DNA from: Cryobacterium sp. GrIS_2_6
GTDB lineage: Bacteria; Actinomycetota; Actinomycetes; Actinomycetales; Microbacteriaceae
Direction: 5' to 3'
DNA length: 64,000 nucleotides
Assembly: GCF_035984545.1 (NCBI RefSeq)
Contig: NZ_JAXCHP010000001.1
Coordinates: 1,984,001 to 2,048,000 of the forward strand
The translations under genes and the position numbers were made by a program. Positions within the stretch are counted from its first letter, which is position 1. Each line of letters opens with the position of its first letter. The notes beneath the pieces were generated by a model. That model was not told the DNA's origin, did not search any database, and saw only the letters and a list, made by a program, of their open reading frames with translations. Below, in pieces: positions 1-10,143 of the stretch.

Positions 1-11
1 GCCAGGCCGGG

Positions 12-1001
12 TTACACGATCGTGGGCAGTGCCGTCGGCGTCCGGACCGGAGCCGGCGCGCCGAGCAGGCCGCAGCCGTCGAGTACCTCCAGTACGGTTT
101 CGTGCTGGTTGAAGGCGTAGAGGTGCAGCCCGGGGGCGCCGCCGGCGATCACCTGGCTGGCGAGGTCGACGGCGTGCTGGATGCCGATCTCGCGCTGTCC
201 CTCCTTGGTCGGTTCGATCTCGAGCCGGATGGACAGGTCTGCGGGCATCTGCTCACCGGAGAGTTCGATGATCCGCCGCAGCCTGGCCGGGCTGGTCACC
301 GGCATGATGCCGGGCAGGATCGGGAAGAGCACTCCGGCCTCCCTGGCGCGCTGGACGAAGCTCAGGAAGTGGTCGGCGTGGAAGAAGAGCTGGGTGATGC
401 CGAGGTTCGCGCCCGCGGCCTGCTTGGCGAGCAGGGTATCGATATCCTGCGCCGATGAGCGTGACCGGGGGTGGCCGTTCGGGAACGCCGCGACGGCGAT
501 CCGCACCTTCTCGTGGCCGGGCTTGACGGCGCGTGCGGCGGGGATACCGGGGATGATCGTCTCGCGGTATGGCGATTTCTCGGCCTGAACCCGGTGGATG
601 AGCTGCACGAGTTCGGCGGCGCTGCCGAAGTCGCCGAGGAACGCCTCGCCCTCCTTCGTGCCGGCAGGCGGGTCGCCGCGGAGGGCGAGGAAGCTGCGCA
701 CTCCCGCGTCGAGGAACTCGCGGATCAGCCGGTTCGCCTCGTCGTGGGTGGAACCGACGCAGGTGAGGTGGGCCATCGCTTCGACGTTCGTCGTGCGGAG
801 GATGCGGCTGAGCACGTCGAGCGAGGAGCGGCGTGAGGATCCGTTGGCTCCGTAGGTGACCGAGAGGAAGTCGGGGCCCGCCGCCGCGAGATGGTCGATC
901 GTCGTCGCGAGAGCGGATGCTGCAGCATCCGTCTTGGGCGGATACAGCTCGAACGAGAAGGGGATGCGCCGTGTGCGGGCGGAGTCCGTTGGAGTGGACA
1001 T
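12..1001 (-). CDS. metF: 5,10-methylenetetrahydrofolate reductase
   Basis: Reduces 5,10-methylene-THF to 5-methyl-THF with a flavin cofactor and NAD(P)H, feeding methionine synthesis in the cytoplasm. The 329-residue product has the usual single-domain bacterial MTHFR length. Visible family marks are the N-terminal FELYPPKTD segment, VTYGANGSS near residue 50, LALRGDPP near residue 105, and the C-terminal TIM-barrel strands ending in LHLYAFNQ. The ATG is preceded by GAGGAATGA, a reasonable ribosome binding site. It is monocistronic or follows hflX across a 196-bp gap that contains a probable hflX terminator. No methionine riboswitch was recognised in that gap. Confidence 0.93.
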   Translation of the reverse strand: MSTPTDSARTRRIPFSFELYPPKTDAAASALATTIDHLAAAGPDFLSVTYGANGSSRRSSLDVLSRILRTTNVEAMAHLTCVGSTHDEANRLIREFLDAGVRSFLALRGDPPAGTKEGEAFLGDFGSAAELVQLIHRVQAEKSPYRETIIPGIPAARAVKPGHEKVRIAVAAFPNGHPRSRSSAQDIDTLLAKQAAGANLGITQLFFHADHFLSFVQRAREAGVLFPILPGIMPVTSPARLRRIIELSGEQMPADLSIRLEIEPTKEGQREIGIQHAVDLASQVIAGGAPGLHLYAFNQHETVLEVLDGCGLLGAPAPVRTPTALPTIV

Positions 1002-1159
1002 TCATTCCTCATTCGACAGTAGCCAGTGTGTGCACTGAATGGCCGGGCGGCCGCGGACCGCCAGGAAGCCCTGGCGGGTGTTCGCGGGCGGGTGCCGGGC
1101 TCGGCTGTCGCACCATGCCGGCGGAAGAAATCCGTCGGCAACGATTGAAGAAAACTCTA

Positions 1160-1180
1160 GCAATCCCTTAATCGGATTGC
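1160..1180 (-). terminator. Probable rho-independent terminator of hflX
   Basis: A perfect 7-bp inverted repeat (GCAATCC / GGATTGC) with a 7-nt loop lies 18 bases past the hflX stop. Read leftward it is followed by TAGAGTTTTCTTC, a moderately T-rich tail. It could alternatively be an operator for metF, which starts about 160 bp further on. Confidence 0.5.
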
Positions 1181-1197
1181 ACGAGTGTGACCGTTCG

Positions 1198-2757
1198 TTA
1201 CCTGGTTCCGCTTGCGACGGCGGGCACAGCGGCCACCGGTGCGACGGCGAACGGTGCGAACTGGGACTGGATCTCCGTCGTAACGAGGGCGCGCACCCGG
1301 GTGCCGGTTTCGGCGTAGTCCGTCGTGAGCACCGTGCCCTGGGCGTGCAGCATCGCGATCAGGTCGCCGCGCTCGTAGGGAATGAGCAGGTCGAGTTCGA
1401 TGGAGGGGCGCGGAAGCAGTCCGGCGATCGCGGCGAGCACCTCCTCGACGCCCTCACCCGTGCGAGTGGAGACGAAGATGCCCTTCGGCCAGAGGCCGCG
1501 CAGCACGAGACGATCGTCGTCGGTGACGAGGTCGCTCTTGTTGAAGACGACGAGCTCAGGGATCTCCCGGGCGCCGACCTCACCGATGACCTCGCGGACC
1601 GTCGCGAGCTGGCTCGCCGGGTCGGGATGGGAGGCGTCGACGACGTGCACGATGACGTCGGCGTCGGCGACCTCTTCAAGGGTCGACCGGAAGGCCTCGA
1701 CGAGTTGGTGCGGCAGGTTGCGGACGAAGCCGACGGTGTCGGTCAGCGTGTACAGGCGCCCGTCGCTCGTGGTCGACTTCCGCACGGTCGCGTCGAGCGT
1801 GGCGAAGAGGGAGTTCTCGACGAGCACGCCGGCCCGGGTGATCCGGTTCAGCAGGCTCGACTTGCCGGCGTTCGTGTATCCGACGATGGCGACGGAGGGC
1901 ACGGCGTTGCGCTTGCGGTTGGCGCGCTTGGCCTCGCGGGCTGGCTTCATGGCCAGGATCTGCTTGCGCAGCCGGGACATCCGGGTGTGGATGCGACGAC
2001 GGTCGAGTTCGATCTTCGTCTCGCCGGGGCCGCGGGAACCCATTCCGGCACCGGTTCCGCCGACCTGGCCACCGGCCTGGCGCGACATCGAGTCGCCCCA
2101 GCCTCGGAGGCGGGGCAGCAGGTATTCGAGCTGGGCGAGTTCGACCTGGGCCTTGCCCTCCCTGCTCTTGGCGTGCTGGCTGAAGATGTCGAGGATCGTG
2201 GCGGTGCGATCGATGACCTTGACCTTGACGACGTCCTCGAGGGCGCGTCGCTGGCTGGGCGCGAGTTCGGTGTCGGCGATGACGGTGTCAGCGCCGAGGG
2301 CCTTGACGATGCCGGCGAGTTCCTGCGCCTTGCCCTTGCCGAGGTAGGTGCTCGTGTCCGGGGTGGCGCGGCGCTGCATGAGGCCGTCGAGCACGGTGGC
2401 GCCCGCCGTCTCGGCGAGGGCAGCGAGTTCGCGCATGGAGTTCTCGGCGTCCGCGACGGTGCCCTGGGTGTACAGGCCGATCAGAATAACGTTTTCGAGG
2501 CGCAGCTGCCGGTATTCGACCTCGGTGACGTCCTCGAGCTCGGTGGAGAGGCTGGGAACGCGGCGGAGGGCGTTGCGGTCTTCGCGGTCGAGCTGGGCGC
2601 CGTCATGGCCGTCATCGTGTTCGTCGGAGCGGGGCTCGGCGTCGAGGGCCTGGGCGCTCCCGCTGCGGAAGAGGGAATAGCCGGCGGCCTTGGAATCGGC
2701 ACTGGCAAGGACCCGTGCCACAACATCGTCGTCCGGGGTTTCAACTGGTTCAATCAT
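1198..2757 (-). CDS. hflX: GTPase HflX
   Basis: Ribosome-associated GTPase that in other bacteria splits or rescues stalled 70S ribosomes. The 519-residue protein has the HflX N-terminal domain with its glycine-rich linker (GGTGAGMGSRGPGE), then a G domain with P-loop GYTNAGKSS, the DTVGFVRNLPH switch II and NKSD specificity motif. The first ~70 residues form an acidic low-complexity extension before the VILIGLYTQG core, typical of actinobacterial forms. The ATG is preceded by AAAGGA. It diverges from the methyltransferase gene with only 41 bp between the start codons, so the two promoters must overlap. Confidence 0.93.
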   Translation of the reverse strand: MIEPVETPDDDVVARVLASADSKAAGYSLFRSGSAQALDAEPRSDEHDDGHDGAQLDREDRNALRRVPSLSTELEDVTEVEYRQLRLENVILIGLYTQGTVADAENSMRELAALAETAGATVLDGLMQRRATPDTSTYLGKGKAQELAGIVKALGADTVIADTELAPSQRRALEDVVKVKVIDRTATILDIFSQHAKSREGKAQVELAQLEYLLPRLRGWGDSMSRQAGGQVGGTGAGMGSRGPGETKIELDRRRIHTRMSRLRKQILAMKPAREAKRANRKRNAVPSVAIVGYTNAGKSSLLNRITRAGVLVENSLFATLDATVRKSTTSDGRLYTLTDTVGFVRNLPHQLVEAFRSTLEEVADADVIVHVVDASHPDPASQLATVREVIGEVGAREIPELVVFNKSDLVTDDDRLVLRGLWPKGIFVSTRTGEGVEEVLAAIAGLLPRPSIELDLLIPYERGDLIAMLHAQGTVLTTDYAETGTRVRALVTTEIQSQFAPFAVAPVAAVPAVASGTR

Positions 2758-2798
2758 TCCTTTAACCTTACTTCCTCGAAGAGCGGTAGGTTCCCTCT

Positions 2799-3422
2799 AT
2801 GCCCTCCGACCATTACTTCACCCCTGCACCCGACAGTAAGCTCAGGCTGCAGCAGGTGACCGTGCACCTGGGAGGCCAGGCGCGGGAGGTCACGACCGCC
2901 AACTCGGTGTTCAGTCCCGACCACATCGACACGGGCACCAAGGTACTCCTCGAGAACACGCCTGCGCCGCCGCCGGGGGGCGACTTCCTCGACCTCGGCT
3001 GCGGCTGGGGTCCGATCAGCTTCCACCTCGCGCTCGCTTCGCCGCGCGCCACGATCTGGGCGGTCGACGTCAACGAACGCGCCCTCGACCTCGTGCGGCT
3101 GAATGCCGAGAAGCTCGGGCTGACGAACATCACGGCCGTCACACCCGACCAGGTTCCACCGCACGTGCAGTTCCGCACGATCTGGTCGAACCCGCCGATC
3201 CGGGTCGGCAAGAACGAGCTGCACAACCTGCTGAGTAGCTGGCTACCGCGCCTCGAGCCCGATTCGGATGCCTGGCTCGTCGTGCAGCGCAACCTCGGCT
3301 CCGATTCCTTGCAGCGCTGGCTCGACGGCGAACTCCCCCGCGACTTCGCGGTCTCCCGTTTCGCGATCAGCAAGGGCTTCCGTGTCCTCCGCGTCAAGCG
3401 CCACGGCGACCCCACCCTCTAA
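2799..3422 (+). CDS. Class I SAM-dependent methyltransferase, RsmC-like
   Basis: A 207-residue methyltransferase resembling the catalytic half of RsmC/RlmG-type 16S/23S rRNA guanine-N2 methyltransferases. Motif I is DLGCGWGP near residue 67, the acidic loop is AVDVNERAL, and the catalytic motif IV is NPPIRVG near residue 130, the NPP signature of amino-group methyltransferases. The N-terminal pseudo-methyltransferase half of E. coli RsmC is absent, which is normal for short actinobacterial homologues. The exact RNA target cannot be read from the sequence. It is convergent with dapF, the two being separated by a large hairpin. Confidence 0.8.
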   Translation: MPSDHYFTPAPDSKLRLQQVTVHLGGQAREVTTANSVFSPDHIDTGTKVLLENTPAPPPGGDFLDLGCGWGPISFHLALASPRATIWAVDVNERALDLVRLNAEKLGLTNITAVTPDQVPPHVQFRTIWSNPPIRVGKNELHNLLSSWLPRLEPDSDAWLVVQRNLGSDSLQRWLDGELPRDFAVSRFAISKGFRVLRVKRHGDPTL

Positions 3423-3427
3423 CCGTT

Positions 3428-3488
3428 CGCGAAAGCGGGTGAATCGGCGGTTAGCCGCGATCTAACCGACGATTCACCCGCTTTCGCG
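3428..3488. terminator. Long palindrome between convergent genes
   Basis: A perfect 19-bp inverted repeat (3428-3446 and 3470-3488, arm CGCGAAAGCGGGTGAATCG) is extended inward, after one mismatch, by a further 7-bp pair (CGGTTAG / CTAACCG). The loop is about 7 nt. It fills the 75-bp gap between the stop codons of the methyltransferase and dapF, so it probably serves as a bidirectional terminator or transcript end stabiliser. It has no U-tract. Confidence 0.7.
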
Positions 3489-3497
3489 GGAGGGGGG

Positions 3498-4379
3498 TCA
3501 GTCCAGGCGGAAGACTCCGTCGTAGACGAGCTCGGCCGGCCCGGAGAGCGCGACGTGCTCGCCGTCCTCTGCCGGGAACATCCGCACGCCGAGCGTGCCG
3601 CCGGTCACCTCGACGCGCCACTGGTTCGGGGCTCCCGCGCCCGCCCAGTGCCGGGTCGCGAGGGCGGCCGCTGCGGCCCCCGTGCCGCAGGAGAGCGTCT
3701 CGCCGCTTCCGCGTTCGTGGACGCGCATCCGGATGTGCCCGACTCCGTCGACGATCAGGGGGTCGCCGGGCACCACGAATTCGACATTGGCACCGTCAGC
3801 GGGTTCGGGGTCGAGCTGCGGAATGTAGCCGAGGTCTGCGCTCTCGAGTTCGCCGAGGTCTGCGAGGGCGACCACGACGTGCGGGTTGCCGACGTTGATC
3901 CCTAGGCCGGGCCGGGCGACGGCGAGGTTCCGGGCACGCACGAGCGGTTCGCCGCCGTCGAGCCGCCAGCGGCCCAGGTCGACCTGGTAGCCCGCAGCGT
4001 TCCGCTGGACGTCACGGACGCCCGCGCGAGTTCCGACGACGAGGGTGTCCCCGCCGGGCACGTCGGCGAGGCCCTGTTCGGCGAGGAACCGGGCATAGAC
4101 ACGGATGCCGTTGCCGCACATCTCGGAGAGGGTACCGTCGGCGTTCCAGTAATCCATGAACCACTCGGCCTGGTCGTCCTCCGCGAGGGCTGCGGCGCCG
4201 GCCTCGAGGCTGCGCGAGCGGACCGCGCGGATGATGCCGTCCGCGCCGATGCCGAAGCGGCGGTCGCAGATCGCGCGGATCTGCGCCGGGGTCAGTTCGA
4301 TCTGCCCGTCGGGATCGGCGAACAACACGAAGTCGTTGCCCGTGCCCTGGCCTTTGGTGAAGTTGAGATCGATGCCCAT
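3498..4379 (-). CDS. dapF: Diaminopimelate epimerase
   Basis: Interconverts LL- and meso-diaminopimelate for lysine and peptidoglycan synthesis. The 293-residue protein carries both catalytic-cysteine motifs, EMCGNGIRV near residue 88 and [10 protein letters not shown] near residue 228. The N-terminal [10 protein letters not shown] is the substrate loop. Start ATG at 4379 gives [10 protein letters not shown], the usual N-terminus. The gene lies downstream of miaA, across a palindromic repeat element, so it may be read from the miaB-miaA operon or from its own promoter in the 190-bp gap. The other dap genes are 12-17 kb away. Confidence 0.95.
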   Translation of the reverse strand: MGIDLNFTKGQGTGNDFVLFADPDGQIELTPAQIRAICDRRFGIGADGIIRAVRSRSLEAGAAALAEDDQAEWFMDYWNADGTLSEMCGNGIRVYARFLAEQGLADVPGGDTLVVGTRAGVRDVQRNAAGYQVDLGRWRLDGGEPLVRARNLAVARPGLGINVGNPHVVVALADLGELESADLGYIPQLDPEPADGANVEFVVPGDPLIVDGVGHIRMRVHERGSGETLSCGTGAAAAALATRHWAGAGAPNQWRVEVTGGTLGVRMFPAEDGEHVALSGPAELVYDGVFRLD

Positions 4380-4475
4380 CAGACCAGTGTAGGGAGCAGA
4401 CCCGGGACTCCCGACCCGGGCCGCGAGTCCCGAGGGACGACGGCCGCTCTCGACGACTCGCGCCCGGCATCCGCC

Positions 4476-4570
4476 GCCCGAACCGATTCGACGGAGATCC
4501 TGCCCGGAAAGCGCTTCAAACGTCGTCTCACGTGCCCAAAACGCACAATCTCCGTCGAACTGGTTCGGGC
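4476..4570. repeat. Palindromic intergenic repeat element, copy A
   Basis: A 95-bp element with 23-bp terminal inverted repeats (4476-4498 and 4548-4570) differing at two positions; the conserved core of each arm is TTCGACGGAGAT. It begins one base past the miaA stop codon. The interior contains TGCCCGGAAAGCGC, also nearly present in copy B, and the right arm is preceded by ACA as in copies B and C. It has no coding capacity and is likely a REP- or MITE-like dispersed repeat that could act as a terminator. Confidence 0.75.
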
Positions 4571-4571
4571 G

Positions 4572-5492
4572 TCAGAGGTGCGAGCGGGCGGCCGCGACGC
4601 GGTCGGGGGCGTCGTAGTCGATCCAGTGCGTGTCCTGTGAGCGCTTGAACCAGCTGACCTGCCGTCGGGCGTAGCGACGGGTGAGCTGTTGGGTCTGCTC
4701 GATCGCCTCGGCCTGGCTGAGCCGGCCGCTGAGCTGGCCGAGCGCCTGCGCGTAGCCGATGGCGCGGCTCGCGGTCACCCCGGTCTCGAGGCCGGCCGGG
4801 ATGAGGCCACGGACCTCGTCAAGGAGCCCGCCGGCCCACATCCGGTCGACACGGGCATCGAGGCGCGCGGTGAGTTCCTCGCGGGGCGCCCGCAAGCCGA
4901 GGGTCACGGCCGGACGCCAGTACACGGGCTCCCCCGGCAGGGCGGCGAGGTGCGGCGCTCCGGTGAGTTCGACGACCTCGAGCGCGCGCACGAGGCGGCG
5001 GCCGTTGCTCGCGCCGATCCGGGCGGCGGCGCCGGGGTCGACGACCTTCAGGCGCGCATAGAGCACGCCGGGGCCCTGCTCGACGAGGTCGGCCTCGAGC
5101 CGGGCGCGCAGTACCGGGTCGGTGGCCGGAAACTGGAAATCGAAGACCACGGAGGAGACGTAGAGCCCGGATCCGCCGACGAGGATGGGCACGGCCCCGC
5201 GGGCGGCGATGTCCTCGATCGCCGAGCGGGCCTCGGTCTGGTAGCGGGCGACCGCGGCCTCGTCGGTCACGGCGAGCACGTCGAGCAGGTGGTGCGGGAT
5301 TCCCCGCTGCTCGTCGGCTCCGAGCTTGGCGGTGCCGATGTCCATGCCGCGATAGAGCTGCATGGCGTCGGCGTTGACGATTTCGACCGGGGTGCCCTCT
5401 GCCGTGAGGCTCTCGGCGAGGTCGAGCGAGAGCTCGCTCTTGCCGGTGCCGGTCGGTCCGACGATGACGACAAGCACCCGGTTAGCGCTCAC
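4572..5492 (-). CDS. miaA: tRNA dimethylallyltransferase
   Basis: Transfers a dimethylallyl group to N6 of A37 in tRNAs reading UNN codons; MiaB then methylthiolates the product. The 306-residue enzyme has the P-loop GPTGTGKSE at its N-terminus, the [15 protein letters not shown] loop, [10 protein letters not shown], and the C-terminal [13 protein letters not shown] tRNA-binding helix. I place the start at GTG 5492 ([15 protein letters not shown]), because upstream in-frame codons encode Pro/Arg-rich non-family sequence. This start overlaps the end of miaB by 11 bp, implying translational coupling. Confidence 0.92.
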   Translation of the reverse strand: MSANRVLVVIVGPTGTGKSELSLDLAESLTAEGTPVEIVNADAMQLYRGMDIGTAKLGADEQRGIPHHLLDVLAVTDEAAVARYQTEARSAIEDIAARGAVPILVGGSGLYVSSVVFDFQFPATDPVLRARLEADLVEQGPGVLYARLKVVDPGAAARIGASNGRRLVRALEVVELTGAPHLAALPGEPVYWRPAVTLGLRAPREELTARLDARVDRMWAGGLLDEVRGLIPAGLETGVTASRAIGYAQALGQLSGRLSQAEAIEQTQQLTRRYARRQVSWFKRSQDTHWIDYDAPDRVAAARSHL

Positions 5493-7203
5493 CGTCGTCG
5501 ACGGAGTAGATCGGTACGGTCGAGCTGGCATTGACGGCAGGGATCCGGCCGGCAGCGGTCGGAACGGCGGGCACCGGGGCCGGGCCCTGAGCCGCGGCGG
5601 AGGGCGCCGCAAGATGCGGAGTGGCAGAGCGCGGCGTTGCAGAGTGCGACGCGGTGTGCGGGGCCGCGGGACGGAGGCCGAGGGTGGGCATCCCGAGCGA
5701 GACGGCACCACCCGCGGAGGCACCTGCGTGGCTCGGCACGCCGCAGGCATCCGCTTCGGCACGGTCCCAGGCGTCGCCGGCCATGGTCCGGCGGATGCGC
5801 AGCGGCGCCCCGTCCGGGGAGTCGGCGATCAGGTGGAACGGTGCGGCCTGGGTCACCGTCACTGTGACGAGGTCCCCGGGACGCGGGCGCTCCGAACCGT
5901 CCGGCACGTCGAAGTGCACGAGGCGACTGTCAGGCGCACGCCCGCTCATCCGATGGGTGTCCGAGTCCTTGCGGCCCTCCCCGTTCGCGACGAGGAGTTC
6001 GAGCTCCCGCCCGATCACGGCCTGGTTCTCTTCCCACGAGATGCGTTCCTGCAGTGCTGCGAGGCGCTCGTACCGGTCCTGGACGATCTCCTTGGGCACC
6101 TGGTCGGCCATCTCCGCGGCCGGTGTGCCCGGGCGGATCGAGTACTGGAAGGTGAAGGCCGTCGCGAACCGTGCCCGTTCGACGACCCTGAGGGTCTCCT
6201 GGAAGTCCTCCTCTGTCTCGCCGGGGAAGCCGACGATGATGTCGGTGCTGATCGCCGCATCGGGCATCCGCGCCCGAACCCGGTCCAGGATGCCGAGGAA
6301 GCGGTCGGATCGGTAGGACCGGCGCATGGCCTTGAGTACCCGGTCGGAACCGGACTGCAGCGGCATGTGCAGCTGCGGCATCACGGCGGGAGTGTCGGCC
6401 ATGGCCTCGATGACGTCGTCGGTGAACGCGGCGGGGTGCGGGCTCGTGAAGCGGATGCGCTCCAGTCCCTCGATCTTCCCGGCGGCGCGGAGGAGTTTGC
6501 TGAAGGCGAGCCGGTCGCCGAATTCGACGCCGTAGGAATTGACGTTCTGGCCGAGCAGCGTGACCTCGATGGCGCCGTCGTCGACGAGGGCCTGGATCTC
6601 GGCGAGGATCTCGCCCGGCCGGCGGTCCTTCTCCTTGCCGCGCAGGGCGGGGACGATGCAGAAGGTGCAGGTGTTGTTGCAGCCGACGGAGATGGAGACC
6701 CAGCCGCTGTAGCTCGAGTCGCGCTTGGTCGGCAGTGTCGAGGGGAAGGTCTCGAGGGCGTCGAGGATCTCGAGCTGGGCCACGCCGTTGTGCCGGGCGC
6801 GTTCGAGCAGGCTCGGCAGCGCACCCATGTTGTGGGTTCCGAAGACGACGTCGACCCAGGGCGCCTTTCCGAGGATGACGTCCTTGTCTTTCTGGGCGAG
6901 GCAGCCGCCGACGGCGATCTGCATGCCGGCGTGGCGCCGTTTGATCGACGCGAGCTGACCGAGGTTGCCGTAGAGCTTGTTGTCGGCGTTCTCGCGCACC
7001 GCGCAGGTGTTGAGCACGACGATGTCGGCTTCGGCCCCGTCGGCGGGAACGTACCCGGCGGCCTCGAGGGAACCGCTCAGCCGTTCGGAGTCGTGCACGT
7101 TCATCTGGCAGCCGAAGGTGCGCACCTCATAGGTGCGCGCCCGGCCGTCGTCGTCGCGCGCCGCCGACGACGGGGCGATCAGGGTCTTCGTGCTCATGGT
7201 CAT
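5482..7203 (-). CDS. miaB: tRNA-2-methylthio-N6-dimethylallyladenosine synthase
   Basis: Radical-SAM enzyme that adds the 2-methylthio group at A37 after MiaA. It shows the UPF0004 cysteines (GCQMN, NTCAVR, GGCLAQ), the radical [11 protein letters not shown] motif near residue 170, and a TRAM domain ending around residue 460. At 573 residues it is longer than usual: the last ~100 residues are an Ala/Pro/Thr-rich tail with repeated SATPR-like pieces and no recognisable domain. GGAG five bases before ATG 7203 supports that start. It is followed by miaA with an 11-bp overlap. Confidence 0.94.
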   Translation of the reverse strand: MTMSTKTLIAPSSAARDDDGRARTYEVRTFGCQMNVHDSERLSGSLEAAGYVPADGAEADIVVLNTCAVRENADNKLYGNLGQLASIKRRHAGMQIAVGGCLAQKDKDVILGKAPWVDVVFGTHNMGALPSLLERARHNGVAQLEILDALETFPSTLPTKRDSSYSGWVSISVGCNNTCTFCIVPALRGKEKDRRPGEILAEIQALVDDGAIEVTLLGQNVNSYGVEFGDRLAFSKLLRAAGKIEGLERIRFTSPHPAAFTDDVIEAMADTPAVMPQLHMPLQSGSDRVLKAMRRSYRSDRFLGILDRVRARMPDAAISTDIIVGFPGETEEDFQETLRVVERARFATAFTFQYSIRPGTPAAEMADQVPKEIVQDRYERLAALQERISWEENQAVIGRELELLVANGEGRKDSDTHRMSGRAPDSRLVHFDVPDGSERPRPGDLVTVTVTQAAPFHLIADSPDGAPLRIRRTMAGDAWDRAEADACGVPSHAGASAGGAVSLGMPTLGLRPAAPHTASHSATPRSATPHLAAPSAAAQGPAPVPAVPTAAGRIPAVNASSTVPIYSVDDGER

Positions 7204-7248
7204 AGTGACTCCAGTTTACGCGACCGCGCCGGACCTTCCCGATGCGGC

Positions 7249-7986
7249 CTACTGGAACCGCACGCCGGACGAGCCGCCGCCGTTGCGCGAGTCAAGCGCG
7301 GCCTGGACCGCTTCGCGCACGACCGAGGACGGGTAACCCTTGCGCATCAGGAAGGCATTGAGCCGTCGATCGATGGTGCGATCGTCGAGACGGCCCAGCT
7401 GCTGCACGCGCTTGATCGCGACCTCGATGGCCCGTTCGGTCTCGTCGTCGGGCATGGCGTCGAGCGTCTCCGCGATGAGTTCTTTGTCGAGGCCGCGGCG
7501 GCGCATCTCAACCTGGACGCCGGAGCGCCCGAGGCCCTTGCGCTCGTGCTGGCTGTAGACGATCTGCTCGGCGAGCTTCGCTTCGTCGAGATAGTCGAGG
7601 CGGATGAACCGTTCGACGATCTCTTCGATCTCGCTCTCCGGAAGGTCGAGTCCGACGAGCACGCCGCGGGCCTCGGAAATGGACAACGAGCGACCGCGAA
7701 GCCGCTGCAGGAGGACCTGCTCGGCGTGTTCGCTGTCCGGGTCGACGCCCGCTGCGTCGAGGTCCACGGTGTCGAGATCCACGGTGTCGAGATCCACGGT
7801 GTCGAGATCCACGGTGTCGAGATCCACGGAGCCGACCTCAGAAACGTCCCCGGCAGAGGAGGATGCCTGGGCGCCCGGCAGGTAGCTCACCGTCGCGAGC
7901 GTGCCCCGGCGCTTGACCGGGGCTCCGGTGGCCGGCGCGGCAGCCGGTTTGATGTCCGGCTCGGCCTTGGGCTCGAAGTGCACCAT
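7249..7986 (-). CDS. recX: Regulatory protein RecX
   Basis: Modulator of RecA filaments. The RecX helical repeats occupy roughly residues 85-235 (LLQRLRGRSLSISEA, FIRLDYLDEAKLAEQ, RKGLGRSGVQVEMRRRG). Residues 1-80 are a disordered extension containing five tandem copies of a VDLDT-type pentapeptide, encoded by a 15-bp repeat. The gene starts 2 bp after the recA stop, the standard recA-recX operon arrangement, and so should share recA's SOS control. Length 245 residues is at the long end because of the extension. Confidence 0.9.
   Translation of the reverse strand: MVHFEPKAEPDIKPAAAPATGAPVKRRGTLATVSYLPGAQASSSAGDVSEVGSVDLDTVDLDTVDLDTVDLDTVDLDAAGVDPDSEHAEQVLLQRLRGRSLSISEARGVLVGLDLPESEIEEIVERFIRLDYLDEAKLAEQIVYSQHERKGLGRSGVQVEMRRRGLDKELIAETLDAMPDDETERAIEVAIKRVQQLGRLDDRTIDRRLNAFLMRKGYPSSVVREAVQAALDSRNGGGSSGVRFQ
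7756..7830. repeat. Tandem repeat, five 15-bp units, inside recX
   Basis: Five head-to-tail units of GTCGAGATCCACGGT; the first has one substitution and the last one substitution, the middle three are identical. The period is a multiple of three, so copy-number change would add or remove whole VDLDT pentapeptides without breaking the frame. Confidence 0.95.
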
Positions 7987-7988
7987 GC

Positions 7989-9140
<1,152 letters not shown>

Positions 9141-9336
9141 GGTGGGTCTCCTTCGGTCGTGCGTTTCGGCGCCTATAGGCTGTCGCGAAACACTCACCGG
9201 GAGGACCCCGGTGCGTGCTCTGGGACAAGGCATTCGCTGTCTGTCACTGACGAAGGCGACTGTACGCCGCACCCCCGACATTGATCGGGAAGCGCCACGA
9301 CGGTGGACACTTCTGCACTGACTTCTGCTGGTGAGG

Positions 9337-9365
9337 AGCCTACCAAAGGTCGAACACGTATTCGA
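9337..9365 (-). promoter_or_regulatory. SOS-regulated recA promoter (LexA box)
   Basis: The 16-mer at 9350-9365 reads TCGAATACGTGTTCGA leftward, one mismatch from the actinobacterial/Gram-positive LexA palindrome TCGAAC-N4-GTTCGA. Seventeen bases separate its distal half (a candidate -35, TCGAAT) from TAGGCT at 9337-9342, a plausible -10, so LexA would cover the -35 and spacer. It lies about 200 bp upstream of the recA start codon. Confidence 0.8.
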
Positions 9366-9411
9366 GCACCGACGCGCCGAAACGGGTGCGTCGTCGAAGT
9401 CCGGAGAAAGA

Positions 9412-9633
9412 CTACGGGCGCGGCGCCGGCACCCCTGCGCCGAACCAACGGCCCTTGGGCACGTCGGTCTCTGCGCACAGCGCGAGCCAGACGTCGCGCG
9501 CCGGAACACCGCCGGCCAGGGCCTGGTCGGCGGTGTTCCCGAGCGAGGTGAGCACGAGGTCGCGGGTCAGCACACGACCGTACGACTCACCGAATTCGTC
9601 TTTCAACGCCTGACGGAATTCACTGAGTCTCAC
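9412..9633 (-). CDS. DUF3046 family small protein
   Basis: A 73-residue protein of the DUF3046 family, found just upstream of recA in many actinobacteria; its function is unknown. It begins [15 protein letters not shown] and contains the LTRDLVL and [22 protein letters not shown] segments typical of the family. The start is GTG 9633, with GAGGTGG eight bases upstream. It sits 46 bp after clgR and about 270 bp before recA, the SOS promoter for recA lying between. Confidence 0.85.
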   Translation of the reverse strand: MRLSEFRQALKDEFGESYGRVLTRDLVLTSLGNTADQALAGGVPARDVWLALCAETDVPKGRWFGAGVPAPRP

Positions 9634-9679
9634 GAAGCCACCTCAACGGCGGGAAAGGAGGGGACGGGGAAGGCCGGGG

Positions 9680-9988
9680 TCAACGAACCATCATGCCGGT
9701 GTCGTACGTCGCGACGAGCTCGTCGGGAACGGTGTCGGGGAAACGGTCGATTCCCTCGATGACGGCGAGGCGGTCTCCCACCTCACGCATGATGACCGAG
9801 ATCGGGGTGTCCAGCGCGTCAGCGACAGACGCCAGAATCTCGGATGACGCTTCCTTCTGGCCGCGCTCCACTTCGCTCAGGTAACCCAAGGCCACGCTGG
9901 CCTTGCTGGCAACCTGACGCAGTGTGCGCCCTTTCTGCAGTCGGAAGTCCCTGAGCACATCGCCGATTTCCTGTCGTACAAGAATCAT
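9680..9988 (-). CDS. clgR: XRE-family transcriptional regulator, ClgR-like
   Basis: A 102-residue helix-turn-helix protein matching the actinobacterial ClgR type, which activates clp protease and other stress genes. The HTH is at about residues 20-60 (RTLRQVASKASVALGYLSEVERGQKEAS split by the recognition helix). The protein ends in a two-Val/Arg tail (MMVR) rather than the classical ClgR AA degron, so Clp-dependent turnover is not evident. AAGGAGG five bases before ATG 9988 fixes the start; a longer frame to 10033 is rejected. A short inverted repeat sits just before the ribosome binding site. Confidence 0.82.
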   Translation of the reverse strand: MILVRQEIGDVLRDFRLQKGRTLRQVASKASVALGYLSEVERGQKEASSEILASVADALDTPISVIMREVGDRLAVIEGIDRFPDTVPDELVATYDTGMMVR

Positions 9989-10003
9989 CGGAACCTCCTT
10001 CTC

Positions 10004-10018
10004 GTACTTATCAAGTAC
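10004..10018. promoter_or_regulatory. Inverted repeat in the clgR leader
   Basis: A perfect 6-bp inverted repeat, GTACTT-ATC-AAGTAC, ends about 9 bp before the AAGGAGG of clgR. It is too short to be a terminator and is well placed to be an operator, for example for autoregulation. This is inference from position only. Confidence 0.4.
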
Positions 10019-10143
10019 AGCTATTTGGGTCATGCCGGTGGCGGATGGACAACAGTACTACATCCATCCGACTCCTGCAGACTACCCAGAGCGACTGGGG
10101 TTTGCTTGTGAATATGTACTGTGTAACCCAGCGTTTACGCGAA

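Noticed and set aside
9228..9253. Possible PafBC/RecA-NDp-type element (leftward TCGTCAGTG) in the recA leader
   Set aside because: Eight of nine bases match the TTGTCAGTG -35-like motif, but after eight bases the sequence is CGAATG, which has none of the fixed TAnnnT positions. Not enough to call a second damage promoter.
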